A stretch of 64,000 nucleotides of DNA, taken from assembly GCF_001894745.1 (NCBI RefSeq), contig NZ_BBYF01000004.1:310001-374000 (forward strand). Direction: 5' to 3'. Source of the stretch: Paenibacillus sp. NAIST15-1. Its GTDB lineage: Bacteria > Bacillota > Bacilli > Paenibacillales > Paenibacillaceae. The stretch's first letter is position 1. Every line of letters starts with the position of its first letter. Under the pieces are notes generated by a model. It saw only the letters and a list, made by a program, of their open reading frames with translations, had not been told where the DNA came from and did not search any database. This document shows, one piece after another, positions 7,120 through 20,177 of this stretch. A program made the position numbers and the translations under genes.

Positions 7120-7761
7120 TTACAGCGCTACAGTCATGCTGTTCCAATCATTGGCCTCTTGGGAGACTGGACTCACGAGATTGCGCAAATCACCCTTAAA
7201 TACAAGTTCCAGCAGCTCGGAGCTGCGGAAATCATCGGGCTCTACAGCTGCCGCAGGCTTACCGACGACGTTCAGGCCGCATTCCTCGAATAGCGACGCA
7301 ACGAATTGAGAACAGAAAAACGCCTTCTCCCGCTCAACCTGCAGCTTGAATGGAATGCCTAGCACGCCAAGCAAGTTATACGAATATTTAGCTTCATTGA
7401 ACATCATGGTGATGATGCGGGCACGAATCATATGGTATTGCGCAGCATTCACCATGCAGCGGTACATGGCGCATATCGTCGGCTTACCGTCAGCACGCAG
7501 TAGATCACGCTCTATCTCTTCACGCATGAAGCCTGCTGTTAACGGATTTCGGGAAGGCTTCTGTCCGAAGCTATATACTTCCTGCAATGCCGGATCGAAG
7601 GCTATAGATACATGATTCAGCGGTGCCTTGGTGTACATTCGAATGAGCTTAGAAAACAGTGTTCCTGTATCGGTCAGTACGATATAAATCGGATACCTCT
7701 TCGCATCACCCTGTCCTGTGCCCTTACCCGCATTGATTATGCTGTCCATCCATTCACCCAT
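7120..7761 (-). CDS. NlpC/P60-superfamily (papain-like, YiiX-type) protein
   Basis: The protein has 213 residues. The circularly permuted papain-like layout is visible: an N-terminal His in APLNHVSIAFD (about residue 49) and a later Cys in FFCSQFVASLFEECG (about residue 149), as in YiiX/LRAT-type NlpC/P60 members. Such proteins are cysteine amidases or acyltransferases; the substrate cannot be told. There is no signal peptide or membrane helix, so it acts in the cytoplasm or needs an unknown export route. The start is uncertain: a second ATG four codons downstream has a GGGTG nearby. It is monocistronic. Confidence 0.75.
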   Translation of the reverse strand: MGEWMDSIINAGKGTGQGDAKRYPIYIVLTDTGTLFSKLIRMYTKAPLNHVSIAFDPALQEVYSFGQKPSRNPLTAGFMREEIERDLLRADGKPTICAMYRCMVNAAQYHMIRARIITMMFNEAKYSYNLLGVLGIPFKLQVEREKAFFCSQFVASLFEECGLNVVGKPAAAVEPDDFRSSELLELVFKGDLRNLVSPVSQEANDWNSMTVAL

Positions 7762-8006
7762 GCTACATTCGCCCCTATCGCTCTCTGTATTGCTGTTAGT
7801 TCCATTTTATATATTGGTCATCTATTCCAACACGTGCTGGCGACGGGTTCTGAACTGGACTTTCGTCGGGTGAGCGCATCCAACCTGCTATTGACTCTCA
7901 GATTCTTAAGCAGCAGCCACTCATTAATAGCGGCTCCTCCCACACTGTATGGCCGGCCATTTTGTTATTCGTGCATATGCATTCCTAGATCCCTCCATGT
8001 ACACAA
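7762..8006. other. Intergenic region with no supported gene
   Basis: This stretch holds the presumed promoter of the minus-strand NlpC/P60-like gene and no convincing coding frame or repeat. Confidence 0.6.
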
Positions 8007-8038
8007 AAGGAGCCCAATTCCTAAGAATTGGACTCCTT
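8007..8038 (-). terminator. Rho-independent terminator of the LacI-family gene
   Basis: AAGGAG-CCAATTC at 8007-8020 pairs with GAATTGG-CTCCTT at 8025-8038, followed on the minus strand by TTTTG. It lies 34 bases past the stop codon. Confidence 0.85.
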
Positions 8039-8071
8039 CACCGTTCCGAATGTTCCATTGTGTTCTACATC

Positions 8072-9163
<1,092 letters not shown>

Positions 9164-9269
9164 TTATGCGTCGCCAGCAATCCGTCATTCCGTTATTCCG
9201 TCATTCTTTCATTTCCTTACGATTGTACTGTATTCTTGCCCAAAAGCATAGAGGAAAGCCTCGCGATTG

Positions 9270-12368
<3,099 letters not shown>

Positions 12369-12458
12369 TCATCACACGAACGACATCCATTTCCATCCGT
12401 CTCACCATTCGTTCCGTCTGAGATGTTGGATGAATCACATTTTCACTTTCTAATAAAA

Positions 12459-12671
12459 TTTTACCTGAGATTAGTAAAATTCACAATCGTTTTAGTAAAA
12501 TATTTTACTGATCATTTATTTTTTTACTAACTATTACATGGTGTCAGTAAAACTTTTAGTAAATACATGTTTTCCCTGTAAAATGGGTAATATCAACAAA
12601 AAGAAGAGCGAAGACATTTTGTCTCCGCTCTCGCAACCTTGATTTTACTATTATTTTACCTAAATTTTACT
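12459..12671. promoter_or_regulatory. Array of AGTAAAA/TTTTACT sites upstream of lacZ
   Basis: At least ten copies of TTTTAC(T/C) or its complement AGTAAA(A/T) occur in about 215 bp, at 12459, 12473, 12494, 12503, 12522, 12546, 12558, 12643, 12654 and 12665. Two form the perfect palindrome AGTAAAATATTTTACT (12494-12509). The density suggests multiple operators, most likely for the LacI-family regulator, around the lacZ promoter. The array also spans the terminator of the upstream gene. Confidence 0.55.
12597..12630 (-). terminator. Rho-independent terminator of the CmpB-like gene
   Basis: GAGCG-AGAC at 12606-12615 pairs with GTCT-CGCTC at 12621-12630; on the minus strand it is followed by TTCTTTTTG. 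It separates the membrane-protein gene from lacZ. Confidence 0.75.
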
Positions 12672-13246
12672 CAGCTTCGACTGTCTGCCATCAACTTTCC
12701 TTCACGTCTTCGCGACCATACGGTCCACGCCATGTCCACCCAAAAATAAATGACGAACATTGGGCATGCCATATTCCAGATTGCTGATATTTGCACGTAG
12801 CCAGCCTCTAGCAAGGGATGCAGCCCGTACACAACTGCTAGCGATAAGAACATCCAGCATAGTGAAAAGGATAGACAAACATGACCTTGAATCTGTATCC
12901 GATATGAAGAATAGTCCCACCATTTGCGATAAAATACCTTTTCCAGCATTAAGCCGCTCATATATTCGACAGCCGTCGGAATGACGAAGCTCAGCAGCAG
13001 AATGAGGCCCCAATTGCCCCCTTTTTCGACATAAGGAAGCAAGAGAAGAGGGGCAACTCCATACATAGGTTTGAATGGCCCTTGCAGGAAGCCCTCCTTC
13101 CAGAAACGGCCCGTTGTTAACTTACTGTATATGTTCTCAAGCAGCCACCCTCCGAACGAGTAGACCATAAAATAAAAAACGGCAGCCAATGCATCGTTGG
13201 CTGCCGCTCCTGTAACTTGCAGCGGAATCGGCACATGTGCCACCAT
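12671..13246 (-). CDS. Multi-pass membrane protein of the CmpB (PF06541, ABC-transporter type IV-like) family
   Basis: The protein has 191 residues with about five to six transmembrane helices. It carries the family patterns FGGWLLENIYS and EGFLQGPFKPMYG followed by a W-rich helix pair (WWDYSSY). The family is annotated as putative ABC-transporter type IV but its role is not established. The ATG at 13246 has AAGGAGG nine bases upstream; the frame extends further without a better site. It is monocistronic with a terminator downstream. Confidence 0.75.
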   Translation of the reverse strand: MVAHVPIPLQVTGAAANDALAAVFYFMVYSFGGWLLENIYSKLTTGRFWKEGFLQGPFKPMYGVAPLLLLPYVEKGGNWGLILLLSFVIPTAVEYMSGLMLEKVFYRKWWDYSSYRIQIQGHVCLSFSLCWMFLSLAVVYGLHPLLEAGYVQISAIWNMACPMFVIYFWVDMAWTVWSRRREGKLMADSRS

Positions 13247-13339
13247 AACGCATAACCTCCTTATGCCTGCATCAGCGGCATATCTCAAGCTAGACGTAGT
13301 ATGGTTGTATTCCGCACCACTTATTCCCTGTTGTCTCGA

Positions 13340-13993
13340 TTATTCAACGATAATAAGGCTAGCGTGCGACTGTCCTGGAAGGGAGAAAGTCATTGCCAGA
13401 GAGTGGAATGCCTTCACTTTCTGCCCTTCCTTCAAATCCGCCAATTTCAAAGCTACACCTTGCTTGTCCATGATGTATGTTTCTTTCGAGATATTCAAAA
13501 CGACGTCATTATTGATATTGCCATCATTATCAACATCGACATGAACACGACCATTTACATCGCCTTCTGTCTTCGTTACGCTAAGCACCTTGCCTTCCTT
13601 AGCCGTTGTTTCGCCTTTGACAACAATTTTCTCGGCTCCGACTGTTCCCGGGAAGGTCATGAGCATAATCGGTCCAAATTGAACCTCAACAATTGCGCCC
13701 TCTTTCAAGGCATCTTTGCTGAGCGTCTGTCCCTTCTCGTTCACGATAACCGTGTTGTCTTGTACATTAATATGCAAATATTGTTGACCACGGAGAACAA
13801 ATTTACTTCCGTTCCCCGACTCAATAATTCCTTGTGATGTCACATGTTCTTCTGGCAATGTCGAGCCCTCCTCTACAGGGTGAGACGATACGACATGACC
13901 TTGAATGGCCTCAGCAGCTACTGCTCCAGCGAATGGTACGCTAAGTACCGCCATAATTGATGCAATTGCCAAGCCCTTGTTCCATTTTTTCAT
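13340..13993 (-). CDS. Secreted protein of unknown function
   Basis: The protein has 217 residues. A Sec signal peptide (MKKWNKGLAIASIMAVLSVP, cleavage near AAEA) is followed by a beta-rich mature part with repeated OB-like or small-barrel blocks (KFVLRGQQYLHINV, EGAIVEVQFG, EGKVLSVTKT, GQKVKAFHSLAM). AGGAGG stands before the ATG at 13993. The acidic DVDNDGNINND stretch could bind calcium. It resembles DUF3221-like extracellular proteins but I cannot assign it firmly. Confidence 0.65.
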   Translation of the reverse strand: MKKWNKGLAIASIMAVLSVPFAGAVAAEAIQGHVVSSHPVEEGSTLPEEHVTSQGIIESGNGSKFVLRGQQYLHINVQDNTVIVNEKGQTLSKDALKEGAIVEVQFGPIMLMTFPGTVGAEKIVVKGETTAKEGKVLSVTKTEGDVNGRVHVDVDNDGNINNDVVLNISKETYIMDKQGVALKLADLKEGQKVKAFHSLAMTFSLPGQSHASLIIVE

Positions 13994-14194
13994 TTTAAAT
14001 TCCTCCTCTAATCTCATGTTGTTAGGGCACACCTATGTACCTACTTCTTGATGCCTTACGATTATTCGGTTTGTCTTCATAGACGGAGGAAGTATGCATA
14101 ATGTTGCATAAAAAATAATTTGAATATGTATTCAATCCTATATGTGTCTTGCTTATGTCCAGTCCTGCCCTTACTAGATTTACCGCTAGCATAT

Positions 14195-14239
14195 AAAAAG
14201 GTGCCAGAGGGAGAGCACACGATCCCCCTTTGGCACCTT
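14195..14239 (-). terminator. Rho-independent terminator of the AI-2E family gene
   Basis: AAGGTGCCA-AGGG at 14199-14212 pairs with CCCCTTTGGCACCTT at 14225-14239; the minus strand continues into TTTTT. Confidence 0.85.
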
Positions 14240-14261
14240 ATTCCTTATTATCTGTTCGTTC

Positions 14262-15362
14262 CTACTGCTCACCAATACGACGTTGAATAAATGAATCTAC
14301 CGCCGTCTTAAGCACTGCAACAACTGGGACGGCAATGAACATGCCCAAAATACCGAACATAGCGCCTCCAATAATAATCGCAAAGATAATCCAAATGGGA
14401 CCTATGCCCACTTTATTACCCACAATTTTCGGACCGATATAATAACCGTCGAACTGTTGGACAATGAAAATAAACAACGTAATCCATAGCGTCTGTTCTG
14501 GTGATACAAACAACGTAATGATACCAACGAACAACATCCCCATAAATGGGCCGAAGTACGGGATCACATTCGTTACGGCCACGAGCAAAGCGGACAACAG
14601 CGCATATGGCGCTTGAATAATAAGGAGTCCAATGAATACGATACTGCCTACGACCGTTGCATCCAAAATGACCCCTACAAAATATTGCGAGAAAATCATG
14701 TCCATTTTTCTCACGAAATCGATGACGCCTTCAGCCCGTTCCTTTTTAAGCAGGCCATGCAAAGTGCGCTTCGCGCCTGTCCCGATCTTCTCCTTGTCCT
14801 TCAACAAGTAGATCGAAACGATAAAACCGATAACGAGATTCAACAGCGCAGACGTAAAGGTAAACAAGCTGGACAGCAAATTATTCAGCATCAGCTTCAA
14901 GAAGTCACTAATTTGACTGGAGACAGAGCTGAAATGCTCGCTAATGCTGCTCGAGATTCCGGATTGAATGAACCATTCCTTACTCATGACATTGGCCTGC
15001 AGCCATATCTTCGTACTCTCCATATAGATCGGCATATCAGCCAGCAATGTGCTTACACTCTCAATCACCCGCGGTGTAATAACCGTAATCAGCAGCACAA
15101 TAATGCCGAAAAACAAGGTATACACGGCTATAATACTAACGAATCGCTTCGATTTTGTCCTGGCCAACAGTCTCTTCTCCAAGAGATTAACAAGCGGGCG
15201 AAGAAGGTAGGCAATAAAACAAGCGATAAAAAACGGTGTAAGCATAGACAATAAGGCTACAACTCCACTAAGCACATAAGCAATATTGTCGATGAGCTTG
15301 TACACTATCACTGCAATGGTGAATAGCCCCAAGTAGCGCAGTGTTCTTCGATTCTTAAGCAT
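14262..15362 (-). CDS. AI-2E family transporter (UPF0118)
   Basis: The protein has 366 residues with about eight transmembrane helices and the C-terminal family signature region (NVIPYFGPFMG, then DGYYIGPKIVG, and IGGAMFGILGMFIAVP). Members of this family export autoinducer-2 or act as Na+/H+ antiporters; the substrate here is not known. AGGGGG lies before the ATG. It is monocistronic, with a terminator after it. Confidence 0.9.
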   Translation of the reverse strand: MLKNRRTLRYLGLFTIAVIVYKLIDNIAYVLSGVVALLSMLTPFFIACFIAYLLRPLVNLLEKRLLARTKSKRFVSIIAVYTLFFGIIVLLITVITPRVIESVSTLLADMPIYMESTKIWLQANVMSKEWFIQSGISSSISEHFSSVSSQISDFLKLMLNNLLSSLFTFTSALLNLVIGFIVSIYLLKDKEKIGTGAKRTLHGLLKKERAEGVIDFVRKMDMIFSQYFVGVILDATVVGSIVFIGLLIIQAPYALLSALLVAVTNVIPYFGPFMGMLFVGIITLFVSPEQTLWITLFIFIVQQFDGYYIGPKIVGNKVGIGPIWIIFAIIIGGAMFGILGMFIAVPVVAVLKTAVDSFIQRRIGEQ

Positions 15363-15436
15363 GGTATCCCCCTGATTGCAAATTCGTCACGTATAACTTA
15401 GTATATCGATTTTCACAAGAAATGAAATAAATATGA

Positions 15437-15477
15437 AAAAAGCATTTTCTCATCGACATCATCGATGAGAAAATGCT
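15437..15477 (-). terminator. Rho-independent terminator of the DoxX gene
   Basis: A perfect 16-bp stem, AGCATTTTCTCATCGA at 15441-15456 and its complement at 15462-15477, is followed on the minus strand by TTTTT. Confidence 0.9.
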
Positions 15478-15490
15478 TCTTATTTCGGTC

Positions 15491-15889
15491 TTATTGAGCT
15501 GCCTTGCTGCGACGGAACAATACGCGGTCAAGCGAGTAGTCCGCGCCTCCGCTTACTACTAAGTACAACGACATGGCTGCAAGCGCAATATCCAATTCAT
15601 AGCCGCCTACGAAGCCCATTTGCAGCTTCACCGTGAAGATAGCCATAAGCATAATGACGGTAAACGCCGCCCCAATCCATCTTGTACCTAGACCAACGAT
15701 GAGCAGAAGGCCTCCAATCAATTCAATAGCCGCGACAACGTATCCCATGAATCCCGGAATACCCAGACTTTCAAAGAAGCCTGCTGTATTGTCGAGCCCC
15801 CCTTGGAATTTCTCCAGGCCGTGAATGAAGAAAATAATCCCTAACGCAAGCCTGATGAACAATGTACCTAATCCTTGATTTACTGACAT
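15491..15889 (-). CDS. DoxX family membrane protein
   Basis: The protein has 132 residues and four transmembrane helices. The DoxX pattern is visible in LGTLFIRLALGIIFFIHGLEKF, then GFFESLGIPGFMGYVVAAIELIGG and GLGTRWIGAAF (shown here only in parts). DoxX proteins are quinone-linked membrane proteins involved in redox or thiosulfate metabolism in some species. The ATG at 15889 follows TAGGAGG. It lies downstream of the BlaR1-like gene behind a sequence matching the operator of blaI, so it is probably part of the same regulon. Confidence 0.85.
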   Translation of the reverse strand: MSVNQGLGTLFIRLALGIIFFIHGLEKFQGGLDNTAGFFESLGIPGFMGYVVAAIELIGGLLLIVGLGTRWIGAAFTVIMLMAIFTVKLQMGFVGGYELDIALAAMSLYLVVSGGADYSLDRVLFRRSKAAQ

Positions 15890-15954
15890 AATAAAACGCC
15901 TCCTATTTAACATAATATGTGTTAGTATGGTTGATTCATGAATCTTCAATTAAA

Positions 15955-15969
15955 ACTACGCATTGTAGT
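15955..15969. promoter_or_regulatory. BlaI-type operator upstream of the DoxX gene
   Basis: ACTAC-GCATT-GTAGT has the same arms and spacing as the site upstream of the blaI-like gene at 17269-17283, and both are followed by GTG/GTGT bases. This points to control by the same repressor. Confidence 0.7.
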
Positions 15970-15987
15970 GTAAAACTCTAAAAAAAA

Positions 15988-16836
15988 TTAAGGCATAGCA
16001 GCAAAGAACAATAAACATAATGCAAGCAATACTTGCAGTGACACAATAGCCCGCGTAAACGGCAGCTTCATTGGAATATCTGTATCTGGCTCCAACAGCT
16101 GACGAATCCGGTAATTAATCGATGTATCTGCGAATGAGACATACGCAAATGGCATGCGCGGCGCCTTGCCTTGCTTCAACATCTTGAGCAGTGCGCTTCC
16201 TAAGTGTGCCGATGTTCCGAGACGTCCAATGGCGTAATGATCGGCCAGCACTTCACGGATGATGTTATACTGCTGCTTCGACCATCTCATAATTGGCATG
16301 TACCACATGACCGAAGCGAGAAGAGACAGAATGAACATCCGCAATGGATCTCGGTGCATCTGATGGAAAGCCTCATGATGGACAACTGCTTCCAGCTCAT
16401 CATCATCAAGCAGTTCCATTAAGCCGGTCGATACGACCACGATTGGCAACCATAGCCCCATTGTGAACGCGATCGGGGAAGCATGCTCGACAATCATCAT
16501 TCGCTGCTTGCCTTCATAGAACCGACTATTCATCTGAAGCGTCAGCTCCTGACTGCGATACGCATGCAGCTTCCAGTATGCTTTGCGAGACAGCCACATC
16601 TGCCGGATGAACAGGATCAGTACGCTAATAAGCGTACAGAACACATAGGCATCAAGCACGTACACGAACTTGGACAATCCGTAGTTCTGCATGAGCGTGG
16701 AGCACGCCTCGACGAGATTGAAGTGCAGTTCCCATCCGGCAAGCACCTTCATCGCATATAGTACCATTTGACAGAACAACACGGCTGCAATTAGAAGCAT
16801 CGAACTGAAAATGAACGTAGATCGATTTTTCCACAT
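15988..16836 (-). CDS. BlaR1/MecR1-like M56 membrane metalloprotease without a penicillin-binding domain
   Basis: The protein has 282 residues. It has N-terminal transmembrane helices, the zinc motif HEAFH (His154, Glu155, His158), a likely third ligand in REVLADHYAIG, and a last helix at the C-terminus. BlaR1 proteins are about 600 residues because of a C-terminal penicillin sensor; that part is absent here, so the signal must be another one. It starts three bases after the blaI-like stop codon, as in classic blaI-blaR1 pairs, and would cleave or inactivate the repressor. Confidence 0.85.
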   Translation of the reverse strand: MWKNRSTFIFSSMLLIAAVLFCQMVLYAMKVLAGWELHFNLVEACSTLMQNYGLSKFVYVLDAYVFCTLISVLILFIRQMWLSRKAYWKLHAYRSQELTLQMNSRFYEGKQRMMIVEHASPIAFTMGLWLPIVVVSTGLMELLDDDELEAVVHHEAFHQMHRDPLRMFILSLLASVMWYMPIMRWSKQQYNIIREVLADHYAIGRLGTSAHLGSALLKMLKQGKAPRMPFAYVSFADTSINYRIRQLLEPDTDIPMKLPFTRAIVSLQVLLALCLLFFAAMP

Positions 16837-16839
16837 TGT

Positions 16840-17253
16840 CTATTTATCCTTTTTCAATTGCTTGATTTTTTGTTCCAATTTGTCCAGCAGCCCCTCATCT
16901 ACATCCTCCAAGGCATCCAGCATGTGATTCACGACAAGCGGACCGAATTCATCCATCAGCTCATGCGTTAATTCCTTGGACTGCGTATCGAGGAAGGCAT
17001 CCCGACACAATACTGGGCGGAATAAGGAAGAACGCCCCTCCGTGCGCTTGACCAGGACTCCCTTATCCACGAGTCGGTTCATGACCGTCATGACGGTGTT
17101 GAAGTTGACGCACTTCTCTGCCTCAAGCTTCTTCTGCACGTCCTTAATCGTCATTTCAGAACCTTCCCACAGGACAGACATAACCTTGGCCTCCAGCGGC
17201 CCGAAGAATCGGTTCAATCCACTCTCGTGGAATTTGAAGTTATGAATTTTCAT
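16840..17253 (-). CDS. BlaI/MecI-family transcriptional repressor
   Basis: The protein has 137 residues. The winged helix of the family is clear: LGPLEAKVMSVLWEG-like N-terminus, then MTIKDVQKKLEAEK, NFNTVMTVMNRLVDKGVL, and a C-terminal dimerisation helix. BlaI binds as a dimer and is inactivated by proteolysis triggered by its BlaR1 partner. The partner gene follows immediately. An operator lies 16 bases upstream of the start, so it is autoregulated. GGGAGG stands before the ATG. Confidence 0.93.
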   Translation of the reverse strand: MKIHNFKFHESGLNRFFGPLEAKVMSVLWEGSEMTIKDVQKKLEAEKCVNFNTVMTVMNRLVDKGVLVKRTEGRSSLFRPVLCRDAFLDTQSKELTHELMDEFGPLVVNHMLDALEDVDEGLLDKLEQKIKQLKKDK

Positions 17254-17268
17254 CGTGGAATTCCTCCC

Positions 17269-17283
17269 ACTACAAATTGTAGT
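17269..17283. promoter_or_regulatory. BlaI-type operator upstream of the blaI-like gene
   Basis: ACTAC-AAATT-GTAGT is a perfect five-base inverted repeat close to the TACAnnTGTA core of Bla/Mec operators. It covers the likely promoter region. Confidence 0.8.
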
Positions 17284-17331
17284 GTGATCGCAAACCTATG
17301 TCAAGTATGTCCATAATTAGGCATTAGACAT

Positions 17332-18783
17332 TTATAAAATTGGCGACACCAATCGTGCGATGGATTCTACAAAGCGGTGATGAATTGACCGCTTCTGATA
17401 CGTATTCCAATTTAACGCGATAGACTCCTTCATATCCTGCTCGAACAACTTGTCGAGCTCTCCCGCTACCGCTTTGTCATAGAGGAAGGCATTAACTTCG
17501 AAGTTCAGGCTGAAGCTGCGATGATCCAGATTCGCCGTACCAACCGTAGCAGCCCATCCATCTACAACCATCGTCTTGGCATGCAGGAAGCCCTTCTCAT
17601 ACCAATAGCACTTGGCACCAGCACGAAGCAATTCACCAAGATACGCATTTGATGCCCATTGCACCAAATGACTGTCTCCCTTCTTCGGAATCATGATGCG
17701 CACATCAACCCCGGATTGTACGGCAACCTTTAACGCGATGAGCACACTATCATCCGGCACAAGATACGGTGTCTGTACATAGATGCGATCCTTGGCTTCG
17801 AATACGAGCTTAAGCAACGCATTACGAATTTGCTGCTTATCGGAGTCCGGACCGCTAGATACAATTTGAACGGCCGTATTCCCTGTATGAACTGGTGTTG
17901 GAAAGTATCTTTTATTAAAGGCCAGATACTGTTCAGACGCGATGGACCAATCAAGCAAGAACTGGCCCTGAAGGCGATGAACAGCCCCTCCTTGCAGCTC
18001 AAGATGAGTATCACGCCAATGTCCAATCTTCGGATCGAGTCCGACGTACTCATCACCGATATTGAATCCGCCAACAAACCCAACCTTACCATCCATAACC
18101 GCGATTTTTCGGTGATTACGATAGTTGACACGCAAATTAAGATACGGGATCCGCGATGGGAAGAAGCGAAATACTTCTCCACCTGCTTCACGTAGAGCTG
18201 CAAGATCCCTATCCTTCAAGGCAGGCGATCCAATATCGTCATACAGCAGCCTTACCTCGACACCATCCGCAGCACGCTCCGTCAACGCGTCAATGATTCT
18301 GCGTCCGGTCGCATCCCCAGCCAGCTTGTAATACAGCAAATGGACATGATCTTCAGCATTCTGAATTCGTTCAACAAGCCGATCCATCATCTCGTCCCCG
18401 TCTGCAATGACACTCACCTTGTTGTCCTGTGTTAAAGGAGAGTAGCTGCTTACCAAGTTCATATAAATAAGCGGCTCATAGTACTTCACGCCATCATCCT
18501 GATATTCGAAGGTTCCCTCCCGAATTCCCCGCACTTGAGCTGCAATCTCATCTCGAACAAGACGTTCATTCCGAGGCTTGATTCGATAGACCTTCCGTCG
18601 CGCCAAATTCTGACCGAACAAAATATAGAATAGGAATCCGATGAATGGGAGCAGCAAGAGAAGCATTAACCATGCCCACGTTCCCCCTACATTGCGTCTC
18701 TCTAGAAAAATAACGATTGCCGCAAATAATAAATTAATTATCGGTATCCATATCGCCGCCAGCTCCAATAGATGTGTCCACAT
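17332..18783 (-). CDS. cls: Cardiolipin synthase
   Basis: The protein has 483 residues, the standard length for bacterial cardiolipin synthase. Two N-terminal transmembrane helices precede two phospholipase-D motifs, HRKIAVMDG and HAKTMVVDG (HxKxxxxD), each followed by the GG/GTxNxDxRS-type element (GFNIGDEY, GTANLDHRSFSLNFE). It joins two phosphatidylglycerols to cardiolipin and glycerol. The ATG at 18783 has AGGAG ten bases upstream and gives the family N-terminus; the longer frame is not needed. Confidence 0.94.
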   Translation of the reverse strand: MWTHLLELAAIWIPIINLLFAAIVIFLERRNVGGTWAWLMLLLLLPFIGFLFYILFGQNLARRKVYRIKPRNERLVRDEIAAQVRGIREGTFEYQDDGVKYYEPLIYMNLVSSYSPLTQDNKVSVIADGDEMMDRLVERIQNAEDHVHLLYYKLAGDATGRRIIDALTERAADGVEVRLLYDDIGSPALKDRDLAALREAGGEVFRFFPSRIPYLNLRVNYRNHRKIAVMDGKVGFVGGFNIGDEYVGLDPKIGHWRDTHLELQGGAVHRLQGQFLLDWSIASEQYLAFNKRYFPTPVHTGNTAVQIVSSGPDSDKQQIRNALLKLVFEAKDRIYVQTPYLVPDDSVLIALKVAVQSGVDVRIMIPKKGDSHLVQWASNAYLGELLRAGAKCYWYEKGFLHAKTMVVDGWAATVGTANLDHRSFSLNFEVNAFLYDKAVAGELDKLFEQDMKESIALNWNTYQKRSIHHRFVESIARLVSPIL

Positions 18784-18857
18784 AGATAAGCCGCTCCTGT
18801 TCCTTAATATGACTCCATTGTACCATGAGAGAGGTGCATGCTCAGTCATTCATGTAC

Positions 18858-20123
18858 TTAGCGTTCAGGAGGAGATGTTCGTCCACTGCTTGGCCGAAGG
18901 GCAGCAGGAGCATCATCCATGGGCACATCACTCCCGCCTCCCTTATCCGAGGAAGTGGATCCATTCTCTATCGCAGCCCCTTGCTCTTTGCATGATTCAT
19001 TCTGGGGAGCACTCTCTTCTTGCTGTGTCTTCGCCTGAGTGTTGGATCGGTACATATCAACTAACAGCAGGAGCAAGGGCAGGACAAGCCCTGGCAGAAG
19101 CGCATAGGTCGCCCAATGATCGAGCAGCTTGCTAAGATAGGGAGAATTCGGGATGAATAAGATCGACCAGCTGACCGTGATCATCCCTAGCGGAATGATG
19201 AGGAAGCGATGTTCAGCTAGCTTCAAGGATTGGGCGAGGCCTACCGCAGTTGCATACAGAAGCAGCGCCATGCGGAAATAAGTCGTCAAAAACCAAATAA
19301 CCGCCATCACCGCCTCGATCCGCTCCAAGAAATTACCGATGCTGATTTTTTTGGCCAGCGCATAGGTCGGATACATATGCCTCGCCGTACTCTCGGCTCC
19401 AAGGGCCAATATAGACAATAACGTTGTAATGATCAGGAACGCCCCGCCAATTATGCATCCCCACAGTAAAGCATTTGCCACTTTGCCTTGGTTCTTAACT
19501 GAAGGAAGAATCAGCAGCAAGATTGCCATGTCGAGGAAAGGAAAGCTGAAGAAGGTCAATCCCCCGCGCATGACCGGCACAAATCCACGTTCGAGAACCG
19601 GCAAGAACTGCTTCACTTCAACTTGCGGCATTACAAACAAAATAAAGCAAATAAATAGAAGCAGCACCCATGGGAAAAATATCTCAGCTCCTCGCGCAAA
19701 CACTTCAATTCCAAGATAGGCACCGAAAATGATGATGAACATAAAGACAATATGAGTCGCCACAGCCGGTGTCTCCGGCATAATCTGCATCGTTATGAAA
19801 TCGCCGATATCCCGCAGAGTAAGCGCCGCTGTAGTAAGTGCAAATCCGATAATGAAGCAAAGCGATGCTGCCTTGCCGAACACCTTGCCAAGGATCAACT
19901 CACAATATTCTGCTATCGATTGTCCCGGGTATCTTCGGCATAGGGCGGAGTACAGGGGGACGACGAGCAGGCCAAGAACTAAGGATAATAGAGCGGATAG
20001 CCATCCATCCTGCCGGGCTTCTTCCGCTAGGCTCGATGGGATAATCAAGATCGCACTTCCGATAATAAATAGTGCCGTCAAGATTGTCAGCTGACGAATA
20101 CTTATGATGGATTGATCCTTCAT
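18858..20123 (-). CDS. gerKB: Spore germination permease, GerB/GerKB subunit
   Basis: The protein has 421 residues with about ten transmembrane helices and the GerB-family (amino acid/polyamine/organocation-like) pattern ISIRQLTILTALFIIGSAIL and LYSALCRRYPGQSIAEYCE (partly shown). It forms the germinant receptor of the inner spore membrane together with GerKA and GerKC. The C-terminus has a long acidic, polar tail (about 60 residues). It is the last gene of the ger operon. The ATG at 20123 has AAGGAGG upstream. Confidence 0.92.
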   Translation of the reverse strand: MKDQSIISIRQLTILTALFIIGSAILIIPSSLAEEARQDGWLSALLSLVLGLLVVPLYSALCRRYPGQSIAEYCELILGKVFGKAASLCFIIGFALTTAALTLRDIGDFITMQIMPETPAVATHIVFMFIIIFGAYLGIEVFARGAEIFFPWVLLLFICFILFVMPQVEVKQFLPVLERGFVPVMRGGLTFFSFPFLDMAILLLILPSVKNQGKVANALLWGCIIGGAFLIITTLLSILALGAESTARHMYPTYALAKKISIGNFLERIEAVMAVIWFLTTYFRMALLLYATAVGLAQSLKLAEHRFLIIPLGMITVSWSILFIPNSPYLSKLLDHWATYALLPGLVLPLLLLLVDMYRSNTQAKTQQEESAPQNESCKEQGAAIENGSTSSDKGGGSDVPMDDAPAALRPSSGRTSPPER

Positions 20124-20177
20124 CCGCCCTATCACCTCCTTGATGCTGCATCTCACTAGCTTGCTTGTCGTTCTTTA

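Noticed and set aside
6985..7293. Plus-strand frame of 102 codons
   Set aside because: It runs into the NlpC/P60-like gene on the other strand and lacks a ribosome binding site.
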